Assembly (NCBI GenBank): GCA_902805475.1
Contig: CADCSX010000002.1
Span: 2,728,001 to 2,792,000, forward strand
Source: Entonaema liquescens
Lineage: Eukaryota > Ascomycota > Sordariomycetes > Xylariales > Xylariaceae
Direction: 5' to 3'
Length of the DNA stretch: 64,000 nt
The notes beneath the pieces are model-generated. The model was not told the origin of the DNA. It saw nothing but the letters and a program-made list of their open reading frames with translations, and ran no database searches. Made by a program: the position numbers and the translations under genes. Position 1 is the stretch's first letter. Every line of letters starts with the position of its first letter. Below, one piece after another: positions 1 to 12,903 of the stretch.

Positions 1-126
1 GATGACAAGGCCACCCCCCGCGAGTTCCGCCGCCCGGACGTCGCATTGCGATTTGGTAGCGAACGTCCTGGTGAAGAAAGCCGCAATCTCAGCGTCTGCT
101 GAGTACTCTTGGCCCGGCGCTGCCAT
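1..126 (-). CDS. N-terminus of a gene cut by the left edge, possibly a fungal APH-like phosphotransferase
   Basis: Forty-two codons stay open from an ATG at 124-126 to the left edge. The peptide begins MAAPGQEYSADAEIAAFF and ends in a Gly-rich AGGGLVI. An acidic helix with an AEIAAFF-type core, a Cys-Asp pair and an ELAGG turn recalls the first 45 residues of fungal aminoglycoside-phosphotransferase-like kinases. That resemblance is from memory and rests on a short stretch. No catalytic motif lies in the window. The high GC content and lack of stops agree with coding sequence, unlike the AT-rich DNA just to the right. The gene points left, in the same direction as DUS1. Confidence 0.5.
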   Translation of the reverse strand, partial: MAAPGQEYSADAEIAAFFTRTFATKSQCDVRAAELAGGGLVI

Positions 127-611
127 ATCTTAAGGACCTAGGTTTGGGAACTGTCAGTAATGGTCCTAGAAGTTTGTAAGAGTCGCGTTAGACAAATGGT
201 AATGTAACGCGGGATAGACTTTATATAGCTGGTATAATACCCTGAGAATCCGGAAGCAAACAATATAATATTCGCTCACTGCCACTGAAGGTACCCTGCG
301 GCTTCGGTTTCGTGGTGGTACTGTCAGCCCCTTGTATCCCGTAGGACATATCCCCTTAACTAACAATCAACGACACCCCCTTACAATTATGTGCGGTACC
401 TAAGGCTCAATCTTGTTCGTTAATATGAGAGGGAGGCGTTCTGCAATCAGTCCTCAAAGCTGTGAATAGTAGATAAGATTGGTTGATCTAATACCATGGA
501 TTCTAATCTTGGATATATAAATCTATAGCTGTAGCTATATCCAACATACGCTTCGTGCTATGCCATGATCTACCTAACTCCTCTGTCTATTCCCATCACT
601 ATCCCTTACCC
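127..611. other. intergenic, no gene seen
   Basis: This AT-rich spacer lies between the 3' end of DUS1 and the start of the left-edge gene, so it should hold the DUS1 terminator and the promoter of that gene. One ACCTAGGT palindrome lies near 139. No RNA gene or longer reading frame with coding character was seen. Confidence 0.6.
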
Positions 612-2404
612 CTACCCACAAACAAGCTCATCGGCCGTAAGTGCTGGCTTCTCCGCATCCATAGGCGGCTCTTTAATCCCCTCCACACCATCAGGCTTTG
701 GTAATTCCGCAGCTACCTCTCCTTCGGCTCCAGCCCCGGTCCCGGGTTTCGCCACGAGTTCTTCCTGCTTCTTCTTCTCCTTTTTGCTCAGACTTATACT
801 CCCATTCGCCAGGGCCTCCTTCGGAAGCGGCCGTACTATAGGTTGTGCGATCCACCACGGTCGCTTACATTTCTTAACCGTAGCCACCGAACTCTCTGCG
901 TCTCCGGCATCTTCCGTCTTTGGTGCTTCTGCAGATTCCTTGGTTTCCTCTGTTTTAGGTTTGTGCTCCGGTTCCGGTTCTTCTATGCTCTTACCCCCGC
1001 TCCTCTCGTACTCGATAAGGCCCTCCGCTATACGCCGCTCTACCATGTCGAGGATATTCTCGATGGCCGGGACGTCGCCGAGGTAGCACTTTGCGAGAGC
1101 ATCGCGTATATCTATATGTTTTGATATGAAGTGTCGTAGGAGATGAAATAGGTGAGGGCGAACTCCGATGAGATTCGGCGAGGTGCATCTCTCGTTCTTG
1201 CCGCCACCGTCCTTCTTCCGTTTCTTACGTGCCGGACCTTCTTCTTGGTCGGCGTCCTTTTCCCTTCCTTCAACTAGCCAGCTCTCGTCATCTCCGACAA
1301 CGAAAAGGGTCTTCGCGCTGGCGGGTCTTGCTGTAAGACATATTTGTGTATGATATCCATATAACGTCTAAAGATGGCGTCTATGCGATAGCCACCCTTA
1401 CCATCTAAGCCTCGCCAGTACTCTCGCCCTTCTTGTCCGAGGGGCGGTGGTTGCGCAAAGATGGCTGGATCGCTTAGATTCCCCTCCGCGCTCATTACAG
1501 CGTCAGCACCCGTCGCCTCGAGACATCTTTCCAAATCTTCGTGCTGGAGAATATTGCCATTGGCAAAAATAACAGTTTCTTTGGGTAGATTCTCCCTTAG
1601 ATAGCGCAGGTATCCCCAGTCCGCGACGCCAGTGATATGACCCTTTTGCTCTCGTCTTCGTCCGTGGACAGTAATGATACTCGCGCCGGCAGCTAATACG
1701 TTCTTAGCGTAAGCCAGGGTTTCCTCCTTGGTCTCCAATATACGAATCTTTGCCGTAACAGGTACGGGTAGATTGTTATGGAGGGTGTTGATCAGCTTAT
1801 AAATGAGTTCCTGATCCTCTTGTAAGAATGCGCCATAGTAGCCTTTACGCGCGATACCCTGAGGGCAGCCGAGGTTCAAGTCGACTGCGTCGCAATAAGG
1901 CGCGGCAAGGGTTGCTGCACCCAGCAGGTGCTCGGGGTCATTGGCGCAGAATTGTACGAATAGGGGACGATCGAATGTTGGGTTACCATCCAGGAATGGG
2001 GGAAGTTGTTCGGCATCGGCGGGCCTGGGTGTAGACTTTGAGGAGGTGGTAGCAGGAGTAGATGGAGACGATCGGGTTGCTTCGAAGTGGGATTCTCTGT
2101 ATTTTGCTGATTCTTTAAATAGTCGAGCATGGAACATGGGCGTATAAGCTAAGAGCTTCGAATTTTCCTCTGGAGTGAGAAACGATCGAGTGAGCATGCG
2201 CCAGGCCTAAGATTGACCAACTGTCAGTATTTAGTATTCTCGTTATAGTATGAATAGATACCTATATAGAAGACATACGAACTCGGACTGATCAACCATA
2301 GGTGCAAGCACAAACTTGGGACTACCTATGCTTTCATAGAATGCCCTTCCATGTAACTTTGTCTTGGCCGCGATTGTTGCCCCATTGCTCGTATTTGAAG
2401 CCAT
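612..2404 (-). CDS. DUS1: tRNA-dihydrouridine(16/17) synthase, frame broken by one missing base
   Basis: A flavoenzyme that reduces uridine to dihydrouridine in the D-loop of tRNA. Exon 1 is 2404-2279 (start MASNTSNG, then APMVDQSEF). A 72-bp intron (2207-2278, GTATGT donor, CTGAC branch, TTAG acceptor) follows, then exon 2, 2206-612. Seen: the APMVDQS FMN-site motif, LNLGCPQ with the catalytic Cys near residue 156, the RKGYYGAFL loop, ITVHGRRREQKG, and FANGNI. The helical domain (RIDAIFRRYMDIIHKY; LFHLLRHF...DIRDALAK) and the basic C-terminal WWIAQPIVRP segment also match fungal Dus1. After DPPAR, near residue 340, the frame ends 11 codons on, while the next frame continues with TLFVVGDDESW through to the C-terminus. 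One base is missing around 1308-1316. With it, the two exons give 574 codons including the stop. Confidence 0.88.
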
Positions 2405-4265
2405 TGCGACGTATTTTCTGGTTATTATCTTCCAGCCGAAGCCAGGAATATTCCAGCGCGTACGCAATTTTGTAATAATATCCAGGATGACGACTGTGAT
2501 GACTCCTAACTTGTTACTGAAGGGTATCGCAAAGATGAAGTTCTCATAGGAATAATTACCTATGATTGGTTTAGCTAAGAAAATCTACAAGACAATAAAT
2601 TTTGGCGGGGCTTATCGGTAAGGTAGCTCCGCGATATGGCACCAAGTACCTATAGGTAACTTTATTAGGTAATGTCCCACCTAGGTACGCTTTCCCTACC
2701 TACGCCGAATAGAGGCTATCAAAGAACCTAATAAATGGCATCATCACATGCATTTATAAGTCTATAAGTACCACTTATCAAGATATGTAACACTATAGTC
2801 TTAACATTGTTAACTATAAGACAACTAACATATAACTACATCCTAGTTAAATAAAAGACAAATTCAACAGTCTCGCACGGACACGTCATACTGACATAGC
2901 TCCCACAAAATACCACAGATCTCAGATACCCTCCTCAGCCTTGCATAAAGACCCCAAGACCCCAAGACCCCTTCGAGGCCAGGAGTTCGTGTAAGAAAAG
3001 AATTGAAAGAAAAATCGAAAAAAAAAAAAAAAAAAAATTTCTTGGCAAAGGGGGAGAAAATATGACTAGAGAAGCTGCGCCTCATTTGTACCCTCTACAT
3101 CTCGTATTAATCGTCCGAGTACCTCTACCCCAAGGAAGATCGCGCTTGGCCGTTGCAACCTCTTGGCGGCCCTCCTAACGCCCTGTGGTTAGATCACTCC
3201 GTCGCTAAGAGACGAAAGACCTTGGAGAGCAAGCATGAGGAAAACAGGGTCTCGGTTGAATACCTACCTATCCCATCCTACTTCTGCCAATTTACGAGCA
3301 TGCATTTGTATACCAGGGAAGAAACCAAGGCATGACATGCATATAACGTATACGGCGTCGTAAATTCGAAAAGAACGTGCTCGATACTAATATGATATTC
3401 ACTCTTGTCCTGGTGCAAATACGTAGCGGTCAAATCTTTCCCTTAATAGTACATTACTTCCGTCCACTAGAGCAAACATCATCATAACACCTCGAAGTCG
3501 TGAACGATAAGACAAAATAGACTGTTATTCTCTCGTTCGAACTTCAAATGATGACTCCCTCATGTCCCTCGACTAAAAAATTAGGATGGCAGAATACAAC
3601 ATAGATACATAAATCTATGATTGGTTCCAAAAAATTTCGATCTTGCTCAGCTGCGTCGCCGGGCGTGCCTCTAACTGGAGTTCAAATAGATAGTTAGGCA
3701 AGGGAGACGAGGTAAATAGGTGCCATCGTTCTCGACGATCCGCTGGAAGGATCTTGCCTTGTTTTCACGCACTAGCCCCAGTGCTGCAGTATTCCTCCTC
3801 CGCTCCGAGGGACACGGGGTGTTCGTGTCAGCATATCTCTACCTATTAGGGATGTCCCCGTCCGGATATCTGACCGCCTCCTATGATACGCCCGCCACAT
3901 CGAATACCACCCCCATCAACTCAAGTCCAAGCCATAGCTTATGTTACCGCGGATTAAGTCAGGACCAGGGGGTAAATGGCTGATGCAAATATGTTCCGAC
4001 GAAAGTGATGTCTTCGATAGACCCATCAAGTTCCCGCCGTTACTGGTACTGTTTGGATATTATAGCAACGAACAGGTTCTTTTTGTGCTCAGAAAATAGC
4101 TCCACAATGTAAATTCGAAAAACGCCGCGACACCTTACTATGCTGACCATGCGCAAACGCCGTAGACTCTTGAGAGTGACAAATACAAGATCGCAGGTCT
4201 ATAGGGCCTTTAATCGAGAAGGGAACCATTTTTACTGAAATTTCGTATTGTAACGCTTATCGTCG
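2405..4265. other. intergenic, promoter of DUS1 and 3' flank of the Bni4-like gene
   Basis: No supported gene. Contents: AT-rich DNA with TACCTATAGGTA and ACCTAGGTA motifs (about 2650-2700), an A20 run at 3018-3037, and scattered frames of under 90 codons with no coding signature. The DUS1 promoter should lie just above 2404. The T/A-rich stretch below 4265 should hold the polyadenylation site of the Bni4-like gene. Confidence 0.5.
3018..3037 (+). repeat. A20 homopolymer
   Basis: Twenty consecutive A between CG and TTTC. Such runs are indel-prone in sequencing, which matters for the frame breaks seen in nearby genes. Confidence 0.9.
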
Positions 4266-6987
4266 TTAGAAAAAGTGCGTATAAATTTTGGATGTCTCGT
4301 GAACCTCCATTTCCTATAGTTACGTGTAAGCCAACCCGCAGAAAGAAAGACATAAAAGTATTGCTATTGTTGCCTACCATTTTGAAAGTGTTCAACTCCT
4401 CCTTGATCTGCTGAGCCAGCATAGGCGTCAGACGATTACATGTCGCAATATCACCACGACGATCGTACTCTCCACTCGGCCACGTGTCGTAGAACACTAT
4501 CCGCGGGCTGAAGGTGGCATTTCGTTTGCCAGAACTTCCTTGGGGCGTTGTGGGCGCGCTCTTGGTGTCTTGACGAAGGCGTAACGCTGATACAAAGTAA
4601 TCCTCGCTACCAATAGTAAGGGTTTCGTTTCGTTTATGGGCTTGGCCCTGATCATCGTTTGGAGTGCTGGGAGCAGTGGAGCTAGGAGAGTTAGAGACGT
4701 TAGGAATTGCCGGGAGATCGAAGCCGGGACCTTGAGCCGAGGGGCTGGGTGAGTTGCTACGAGCTATAACCGTGTTAGAGATATAGCAGTTATCGGTCTT
4801 GATATTCGACTTACTCTTTAAAATGCCTTTTCTGATAGTGGCGAGGACTTCAGCTCGCTCCCTCTCACCACCAATAATGCTTTTCCTCGAGGCCGAGTTG
4901 TCCAAGTTCGAATTTCCCAAGTAATCGGAAGGGTGACCATCGATCATAGAGGTTTCCCCATTACTAGTCTCCAGAGGGGGTAAGGTAGGAGCCTGCTGCG
5001 AAGTGGTGGGTTTGGCATTGCCTCGCTCGCGCTCGGCTTCGACCGTAACCATAGATACGGCTGCTTGAGAACCCTCAGGGATTGTATCCTCGCCAGGCGC
5101 TCCAATGATCGACTTGGGCCTAAATAATCCAACCAGAGACCTGCCACCTTTCTTCACCCCCCGTCCCATCTTGCGGAGCATAATCGACGCAGAAGATGCC
5201 GTCGAGGAAATTGAAAGGTTATCAGTTGATCCCGTAAACAGTCTGGTGCCGGCGTAGATACTGCTGCCGATGCCACTCTCCTCCTGCTTTTGTGCAATCC
5301 GTGCCTGCTCCGCCTCGTAGAGGTCCTCAGGTTGAGGATCCTTGTGCAATCTCGACGGGTCATTTTGCAACTTCTTTCCCACATCGGGAGTGATATCCTG
5401 CCCGGTAACCTTCCGGAGTTCGGCAGCACTCCCGAAGGAGAAGGCTCGTCGTAATCGCGACGTCTTACTCTTCGACTTTCCACCTTTCTCGTTGATGGCA
5501 GCGAGTTGTTTAGCTGCGGGACTATCTGCCATCAAGCTGGGAGAGGGTGTCGACGGCTTGGTTGAGGCCGGCTCCGGTGCACGGGTAGACCCTGCCGAGT
5601 CATCAGATGAGGACCCGGGAGCCATGGTTACCGGCTTCGATAACGGAGATGGATTGGTAGTTCGTTTGCCGACATCAGTTGATGATGAGCCGCGAGGCGG
5701 TATGTTCACCTGCTTTGGTTGATCCTGTCCAGATTTCCTTTCCGTGGAGGTGGAGGAGGCGGGGCTGGCCGTGGGGGCAGATGCATTGGAGCTTCGATTG
5801 GCAGACTATATAACAGCACCTTCAGTTAGCATCTCACTGTGGCAATTCCCCCCTGTGCGTTGATCTGATTGGATAATGTTTGGGAACTTTTTTTCTTCCC
5901 CTGATGGCACAAAAACTCACCGATGATGGCCTAGAACTGCTGCTTCCACTCGATACGAGACTCTCTGAACTGCCGTTGCTATTCCGCACTGTGTTTTCTC
6001 TACAGCAAGAAGACCGGGACCATTCCGTACGGCGTTTCTCTGATCCTTATCTGAACCACCCTGCTTCCTCGCAGCGGCTAGTGCTTCTGAGCGGAAAGAT
6101 TCTTCCGCTTGCTTCTTTAATTCCTGCGGGGTCAGGGGGTTGGGGTAATCGGAAGAATTGATTGAGTGTATGCTACGCCGCCGATATCTTTTAGCTTCCT
6201 CTTCGGTAGGACGTCGGTATAACTGCATATCGTCCATCGCAACCCCGGCACTATAGGCACTGTGCGGTCTGCTCGCAAGAGCTACAGAATTTCTTGATGT
6301 TCCTGCTTTCCGTTCTGGCGCAGCTCGAGGATTATAAAGATGAACGACATTAGCCATACCGGAGCCTGATGGCATTGCCGAGCCGTGCGGTTGTTGTACT
6401 TGCGGAACGCTAGGCGACGAGTCCGCAAACCTCGGAGATGGTCGCCTATATCGCTCAGGTGAGACTTTCGCGGCGGCAACTTGGGCAAAGGTCGGCTGGT
6501 TAGCCGAAAGATTTAAAGGAGGCAATTGAGGTCGAGGTCCAGAATTAGACATGACCCGAGAGTCGTCCTGAGAGTGTCCGCCAGACATTGTAGTTTGGCC
6601 AGAACTACTACTACCAGAAGAATTCGGGTTTCCAGGATAGCGAGGGCGAGACGCAGCGTTCGAGTCTGCCATTTGCATATTGGGTACACTTGATGACGAA
6701 CGATAATTACCATATTGTTGCCATTGTCCGCCATTAGCTAGACTCGGCGTAGCTGTGAAGGCATATGGTTGAACGGGAGCCGGTGCATTGCCGCGATAGG
6801 CATTCGACCCTCCTCCGACGCTGCCAGACACGGTATGATAATTATTCCTTTGCTGATTGCTCATGTATGCCTGGCTAGGCTGAGTTCCCGAGGGGGGTGG
6901 CATTATTCCTGAAGTCGTGCTGGGTCTAGTCTGAAGCAACGTTACTGTTCCACTTTGTTGGGGATAAGTTTGGACCAGAGCAGCCAT
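4266..6987 (-). CDS. BNI4: Bni4-like bud-neck/septum scaffold with PP1-docking C-terminus, frame broken by one missing base
   Basis: In yeast, Bni4 tethers the Glc7 (PP1) phosphatase and chitin synthase machinery at the bud neck. Three exons: 6987-5921, 5805-4378 and 4313-4266. Introns are 115 bp (GTGAGT, TGCTAAC) and 64 bp (GTAGGC, CTATAG acceptor). About 847 residues, mostly disordered Ser/Pro/Gln-rich sequence starting MAALVQTYPQQ. The conserved C-terminus has ATFSPRIVFYDTWPSGEYDRR (an RVxF-like VxF stretch), TCNRLTPMLAQQIKEELNTFKM, and on the 48-nt last exon EMEVHETSKIYTHFF and the stop. Near 5982, EKTQCG runs out of frame, while the neighbouring frame continues NSNGSSESLVSS straight into the first donor site; one A appears to be missing. 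Family assignment rests on the C-terminal block. The filamentous-fungal role (septation, chitin deposition) is inferred. Confidence 0.78.
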
Positions 6988-8098
6988 ATTCAAAGACTGG
7001 AGGCCCTAACAGTCGGCTGAGTGGGCTAACGAGCGAAGTGATCTGATTCGATTCGCCTGCTCAACCTAATTTCTTAACTTAGATGGGACTTCGGTGAGAA
7101 GAGGTTATCCGTGAACGAAGTAAAAAGGATGACCCTGTGTATTTAGGTTAGTACTCATGTAGGAAAACTTGAGATAATAATATACAAGTAGCAACAAATC
7201 GTGATAACTGAAATCCTATTCTACTGGGTTCGGGTTGCCCAGAAGAAGCAATCAAAAATCAAGTAGAAAAGTGCACACCTTGAAAATACCGACGTCTCGT
7301 AAATTGTACGCTTAACCACGTAGAAATGTCGGTCGAGGGATGACGAGGGGCGTAATAGATGTTTAACGATGGTGAAGTCAGGAAATTAGAAGGGCGCCTG
7401 CGACCAGGGAAAAACGAGTGATGATCTTCCAGTAAGAAGCCCACTATTACCGTGAACGATCTTTTATCTAGAATGCCGGGTATCTCACGGCAACTAAATC
7501 CTGGAGAAGCGGCCGGTTCGGGTTCGATAGGAATTTCGGTGCCACGGCTGACACGAAGAGGGGATAGACGGGATTCTAGTGGGAGGACATGGGAAGATGT
7601 TGTCACGATCACCCAACCCGTATTGCCGGCCTAGAAAGGAGATAATCTGTTTTTTTGGGAGTTTCTGGTTTTAAGAGATGTGAGAGCCTCCTAAATTGAT
7701 GGTGCCGGATAGTTTAAGATAGGCACCAAAGGAGATGAGCTCGAAAGAGACGTAAAAAAAGACGTAGAAAAAAAATTGGGAAAGGGATGGCAGAAAAAAG
7801 GGCTGTTGACAAAAGGGGAACCGTGAGATGGTGACGATAAAAAAAAAACAGAGTGCAATTTCTGAATAACGCTATGTACTATGTATTCAAGTAAATAGAG
7901 AATATGACGAGAGGGAATAGGAAGAAGGAGAGATAGGTGTAAGGGGGGGAAAGAGAGTTGATGATATTCAGAAGGGCATAGGGATGGAAAGGGAAAGAAG
8001 ATTGGAAGTTGAGGTTCGAAATTCTGTCTTTCTGGCAGTGCCAGCTACTCAGAAGATAGCGTAGTGCAGTTGTAGTGTAGGTACCTACAAGACATGCC

Positions 8099-8108
8099 TA
8101 CCTAGGTA
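8099..8108. repeat. TACCTAGGTA palindrome copy
   Basis: Exact copy of a dispersed 10-bp palindrome found only in intergenic DNA here (also at 31940, 31948, 36206, 36610 and 46623). Related GGTACCTA and ACCTAGG forms lie within 80 bp on both sides. Confidence 0.7.
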
Positions 8109-9432
8109 GTAGCATAACGCAGCGTTGGATCCAATTCTAAGCCAATTCAACTAGGAGGTAGGTACATACCTAGGGGCCGCTGCTACTACTGTATGTAGGG
8201 ATGTAAGGATGTAGGGTATGGGGGTGGGTGTGCATACAAAGCTACAAGCTACAAGCATAGGTACATATTAGAATTGAAGGTAGCGGACAGTATGTGGGCC
8301 GTAGCCAAAGCTAGAACGCGTGCGACTGCAGGTTCGCTCAGCCGAACTAACTAAATGTAGGTAGGCCGCATTGTACATGGTACGTCCGACAATACCAGAG
8401 CGAGTACCAGCTTCCTCTATCGTATGTACTTACATTACAAGCGCAAGCAGCTTTTAGTGGATCTTGCTTCCCGAACCGGGGTATATCTTGTACATACACG
8501 TTTGTACATTAGATTATCTGTACAAGGACGGATTTTAGCATTGAATTCAGTAATAAAACACCTTCTACTAAAACAAGCAGCGATTCTTTTTCCTACTCCC
8601 CTTCTCCCCTTCTCCCCTTTTTCAATTGCGACTCAAAAAGCGGCACAGGGTCTACTAACGACGCATATAGGTGTGTGTGAGTGTGTGAGTGTGAGTGAGA
8701 GACTGAGAGAGCTTGCAACATTCTTATACGAAAGAGGAGAAGAATACGCGCACGAGATCCTATCCAGACGATGCAGTCTATGTAGATATGGGCTGATATA
8801 AAAGCCTTAACTGCATGACATATTACAACTTTTTACAACTAGAAGGGTACCCTCTTCTAACACCGCTCATTCAAATACAAAATACAACGATAGTTACTCT
8901 ACTCTACAAGTACTTACCGAGTACGCACGTACGTTGTAATAGATGAGATGATCAAGTAGATGATAAGGGGCGCGCTAGCAAGCGTTAAAAGGACCATTGT
9001 TGTTGTTGTTTGCCGTAGCTGCGTAGCAGATAACTACGTGTTTCCCCTAAACATTCAGACATTTTTTTCAGGTACCGCGACCGTGCCCTTCTTCAGATTA
9101 CAGGGCTCTCCTCTAGACATGCTACTAATCCACTTTCGTCCAAGCCCGTATGCTAATTGTATGCCAATTAACCTCCACCCCGGCGGGATTGTTGATGAGA
9201 CAGGGGGAGCAACGAGATGGCGATTGGTTGATAACTACGTCGCGCTAGACAAGAAATGACAAGGAATCGGATATGCTTTACATGCTTTACAGCATGACGC
9301 GGCAACCATACGAAATATTTTACCACTATAGTACCATAGTATGGTAACAACAATATTACTTAAATATAAAGGAGCCCGGAGAGAATTCGCCGCACATCAT
9401 TCTGCAGCCATGGTTCGATTTGCTCATAGGTT

Positions 9433-9467
9433 ATAGCTCATAGCTCATGGCTCATAGCTCACAGCCC
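9433..9467 (+). repeat. 7-bp tandem repeat, five units of ATAGCTC
   Basis: Units run ATAGCTC, ATAGCTC, ATGGCTC, ATAGCTC, ACAGCCC, so two are diverged. No gene nearby; consistent with replication slippage. Confidence 0.8.
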
Positions 9468-12400
9468 ATAAACCAAGAAATGCATCATCCATTCATGGTG
9501 CTGCGACCGATATATATGTCGGGCGCGTGGGGAGTGGCAGAGTGGCAGAATACCTAGCCTACCCTAGAGAGAGCTTCGAGAATATCTGGATCTTCGCAGC
9601 AAGCAAACCAATGTTGTACAAGAAGGAATCGAAATCTCGGTGGACATAGCGCAGTCTTTATTGTGTCGATCCTGGGCAATGACGTGACTTGTCATACGTG
9701 GAGGCTCATACACTAATTCGCTGATGAAGAAAGGCGATAGAGGGTAATGCTTACAACTACATAGTACACCATACGACACTGTGTTGCTTTCCGTCCTCTT
9801 TTTTTCTCAATTGCTACTGATTGAGTTCAATGTCATCTGAAGTCTTTCAAACCTTGAAGGGTCGGCCCTGTTGCTTGCTGCTGGCACTCCATGCAAAGTT
9901 TCCAACCTCCTCCAAGGAAAATAGGAAATGATATACACCCAAACAATTCAGGTACAGATTCCCAAATAGTACAATGAACGTGGATCAGCAGGAGAAAAAG
10001 AGATATCTTGATAGATCTACGACACCAGATACTGGAAGTGGTCACAACATAGGTCTCTCCATACATAGTTCAAAGCCCATGTCTTGAACGTGCCCTGACT
10101 GCCTGCCTGCTTTCTGCGGGCACAGTAACCCAAAAGGTGATTTAATACCGTACGGGTTATTTAGGAGTTCGCGGGACCAGCGGAGATCGCTCATTTCAAG
10201 CGCCCAAAAGGAGCGAAGGAACCAACTCTCGCTGGCGATCAACGCCATTCTCTACTCGTTTTAGCTGTTGACTAAGAATTATGCAGACGCAATTGTATGA
10301 AAATGGCATGAAAATGGCACAGACAACTCACAATAACTCACGACAACACATCTTAACTACATAGCCTCACTTCAATTCCCGAGGTACCCGCACAGTAGCC
10401 GAGATTGTAGCTATGCAATAATCCAATATGAGAGCTGGCCACCTGGTTCCCAATGGAATTTACTGGTTATCGTGACTCCATAACGTGCTGGGTACCTTCT
10501 AGAACGTAATGAACAAATATCACGCAAAAGGGAGCATTATCTTTCTATTGTATATATTCATCATCCGGTGCCCACATGGTCGACCCAGGTCCACAACGAT
10601 ATGATCATCGATCTGACGATCTATTAGCAAGCAGGCAAGAAAGCAGAGGCCCATTATGGTCCAATCGTTATTTGAAATCGGTTAGATGCAAATAACTCTA
10701 GCATAAACGGATCGATTTTCTGTTTTCATCATCATCCGTGGAGGGACCCCCTTTTTCCCCACGTCCAAGTACACAATATGGATTTCTATTATTGTTAATA
10801 AAGCGAGCCCCTATTATTACATAGTACATACTAATTATGTAGTATATTTCTTTGTTCCGAGCGAGATTTACCAAGTAATACGTGCCAATTCGTATAAATT
10901 TCGTATAGATATCGTATATTGTTTTGCTCCGACGACTAGTTCATATATTAATTACATCATACACATCGCATCCAGCGTTCCTTTACGGGGGGCGTTGATG
11001 GGAAGTTTTAAAAAAAGAAACATATCCGATTACTTACCTTAGCTCGATCCCCTTTGAGTGAGCCTCCATCCCTATATGTCCCTATATGTAAGCAAGGAGA
11101 CCATACAAATCCTACAGTATCAGGAATTCAAATATTATATATTCACGTCAGTGGTTGAAGATATATATCTTCCTTGCCTCAAAGAGAAGGTATCACTTCG
11201 AAACGGCAGTTCAACTTTCTAGACGTATCAGGTGTAACCCAAAGCTGTCTTAGAAGTGAAATTAGCAACCAGTCAGACGCCACCCAGCGTTCCAGCAGGG
11301 AAGGTCTACCTGTAACTTGAAGCTTGGCGATATGCGACAAAGATGGTGCCAAGTTAATGCTCTGAGAGTCGTCCTCAAACACACAAAGAAATACTTCATC
11401 AGCTTATAATATTCAAGGGGAGTCAAATATTGATTATCTACTATATTAGCTAGAATTATTGTTTTCATTCCTCGGGTTGCTCTCTATTTGGGTTGTTTAC
11501 GTACGTGATTTTCCCATCTCACTTGTTTGGGCCGCCAATAAGTGAGCACTCACAAGTGATCGATCAGCAATAAATTCAACACTTGCTGAAAAGCTTGTCT
11601 TTGTCTAGACCCAACCCTTAATCCATCACATCGAGATAAGAATTAAATCTGACCGTACCGACCCCGCAAAATGATGCCAGTGTAAAAAAGTACTTCCCAG
11701 ACAACTCTAATAGAACAGCTATCCTAACCCCGAGACTATGGAAAAGGGTCTTCTCCAGCAAGGATCCCTACATCTGCATTGCGGAATCTTACATATCTGA
11801 CGCGCCGCTGATAGACTCTGGAGGCGTCCCATGATTGTTTTGATAAATCTAAATCCTATCGTGGCGTCTAGGAAGTTGCCTTTTCTTTCTATATTTGACT
11901 GACTGTGCGGACATTACAAACCCCAAGGGGCAGTAACAAAAAGGTAACATCCGCATTCTAGAAAGTTGGAAATGACCTCCAAGATCCAGTATGTCAAGGA
12001 CCGTAAATCTCTTAGAAGGACCCGTCCGTGACCTGCAGCTCATTAGTCGCATGTAGTTTTACACCAAGCATATACATATATGTAAGATCCCATCGTCATG
12101 ATCACAACCCATTCCTTCCATGAGCAAACAATGCATACCCAGACAAGGAATCTACGCTCAGTCGAACCTCAATCATCACCAAGCTATACCTCTCCGAGTC
12201 CAACTCCAAGTCCGAGTCATGTGAGAGACAATGTATCTTGTATCCCTAGGTCGTCATCGCGCGCCTTAAACAAGACAGCGCCGACGACCCATCGCGAACA
12301 CCAACACGTCTGGGTATTCGACCCAGACTCCCAGGTAACCTAACCTAACCTAGCCCCAAGTCATGGAATCGCGAATATCCCGCGCCAAGGTTCGGGGTCA

Positions 12401-12883
12401 TGGATTCTCGGGATCTCTGCATTAGACGACCTTACCTCGTGCGACTCAGCCAAGGAGAGGGGACAACCCGATCTAAGAAATCTCGCCTTCTTTTCGAATC
12501 AACTACGGCGTATCCCAGCCACTCGGAGATCGAAATGGGGGAGGGAAGGGTTTCTACTGAGGTCGAGTGTCACGACTCGACACCGACGACCCGGTCACGA
12601 GGAATCCTGTCGCTCTACCTACGGGCCTTCGCCTTTTCTTTTTATTTTGGTTTTGTATTCTGGGACCACGGCTGAGAGAAGCACGACATATCTGATCCGA
12701 ATCCGACGTTGCCTCAGCCTGCGTGGAAAAACTGTAACAGGATCTAGATTTTTTCTTTCTTTCGCGTTTCGTCTCGGACTGGTGTGCTTCGGTTTCATTT
12801 CGTTCGCGTAGACGATACGTACCATGTATAATCCATTCCACCGTAACGTGTATCGAGATCGTATCGCAGTCAAACCTCAGCTC

Positions 12884-12903
12884 TTTTTTTTTTTTTTTTT
12901 TTT
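12884..12903 (+). repeat. T20 homopolymer
   Basis: Twenty consecutive T in the GC-richer part of the gene-free stretch. It mirrors the A20 run at 3018-3037. Confidence 0.9.

Noticed and set aside
1331..1401. A 71-bp GTAAGG...CTTACAG segment in DUS1 that would restore the frame if spliced out
   Set aside because: It would delete the RIDAIFRRYMDIIHKYV helix, which matches the conserved helical domain of Dus1 proteins, and it has no clear branch site. A missing base is the simpler reading.
6000..6030. A 31-bp GTACGG...TGTAG segment joining the two frames of the Bni4-like exon 1
   Set aside because: Shorter than any other intron seen here (minimum 47 bp) and without a branch site.
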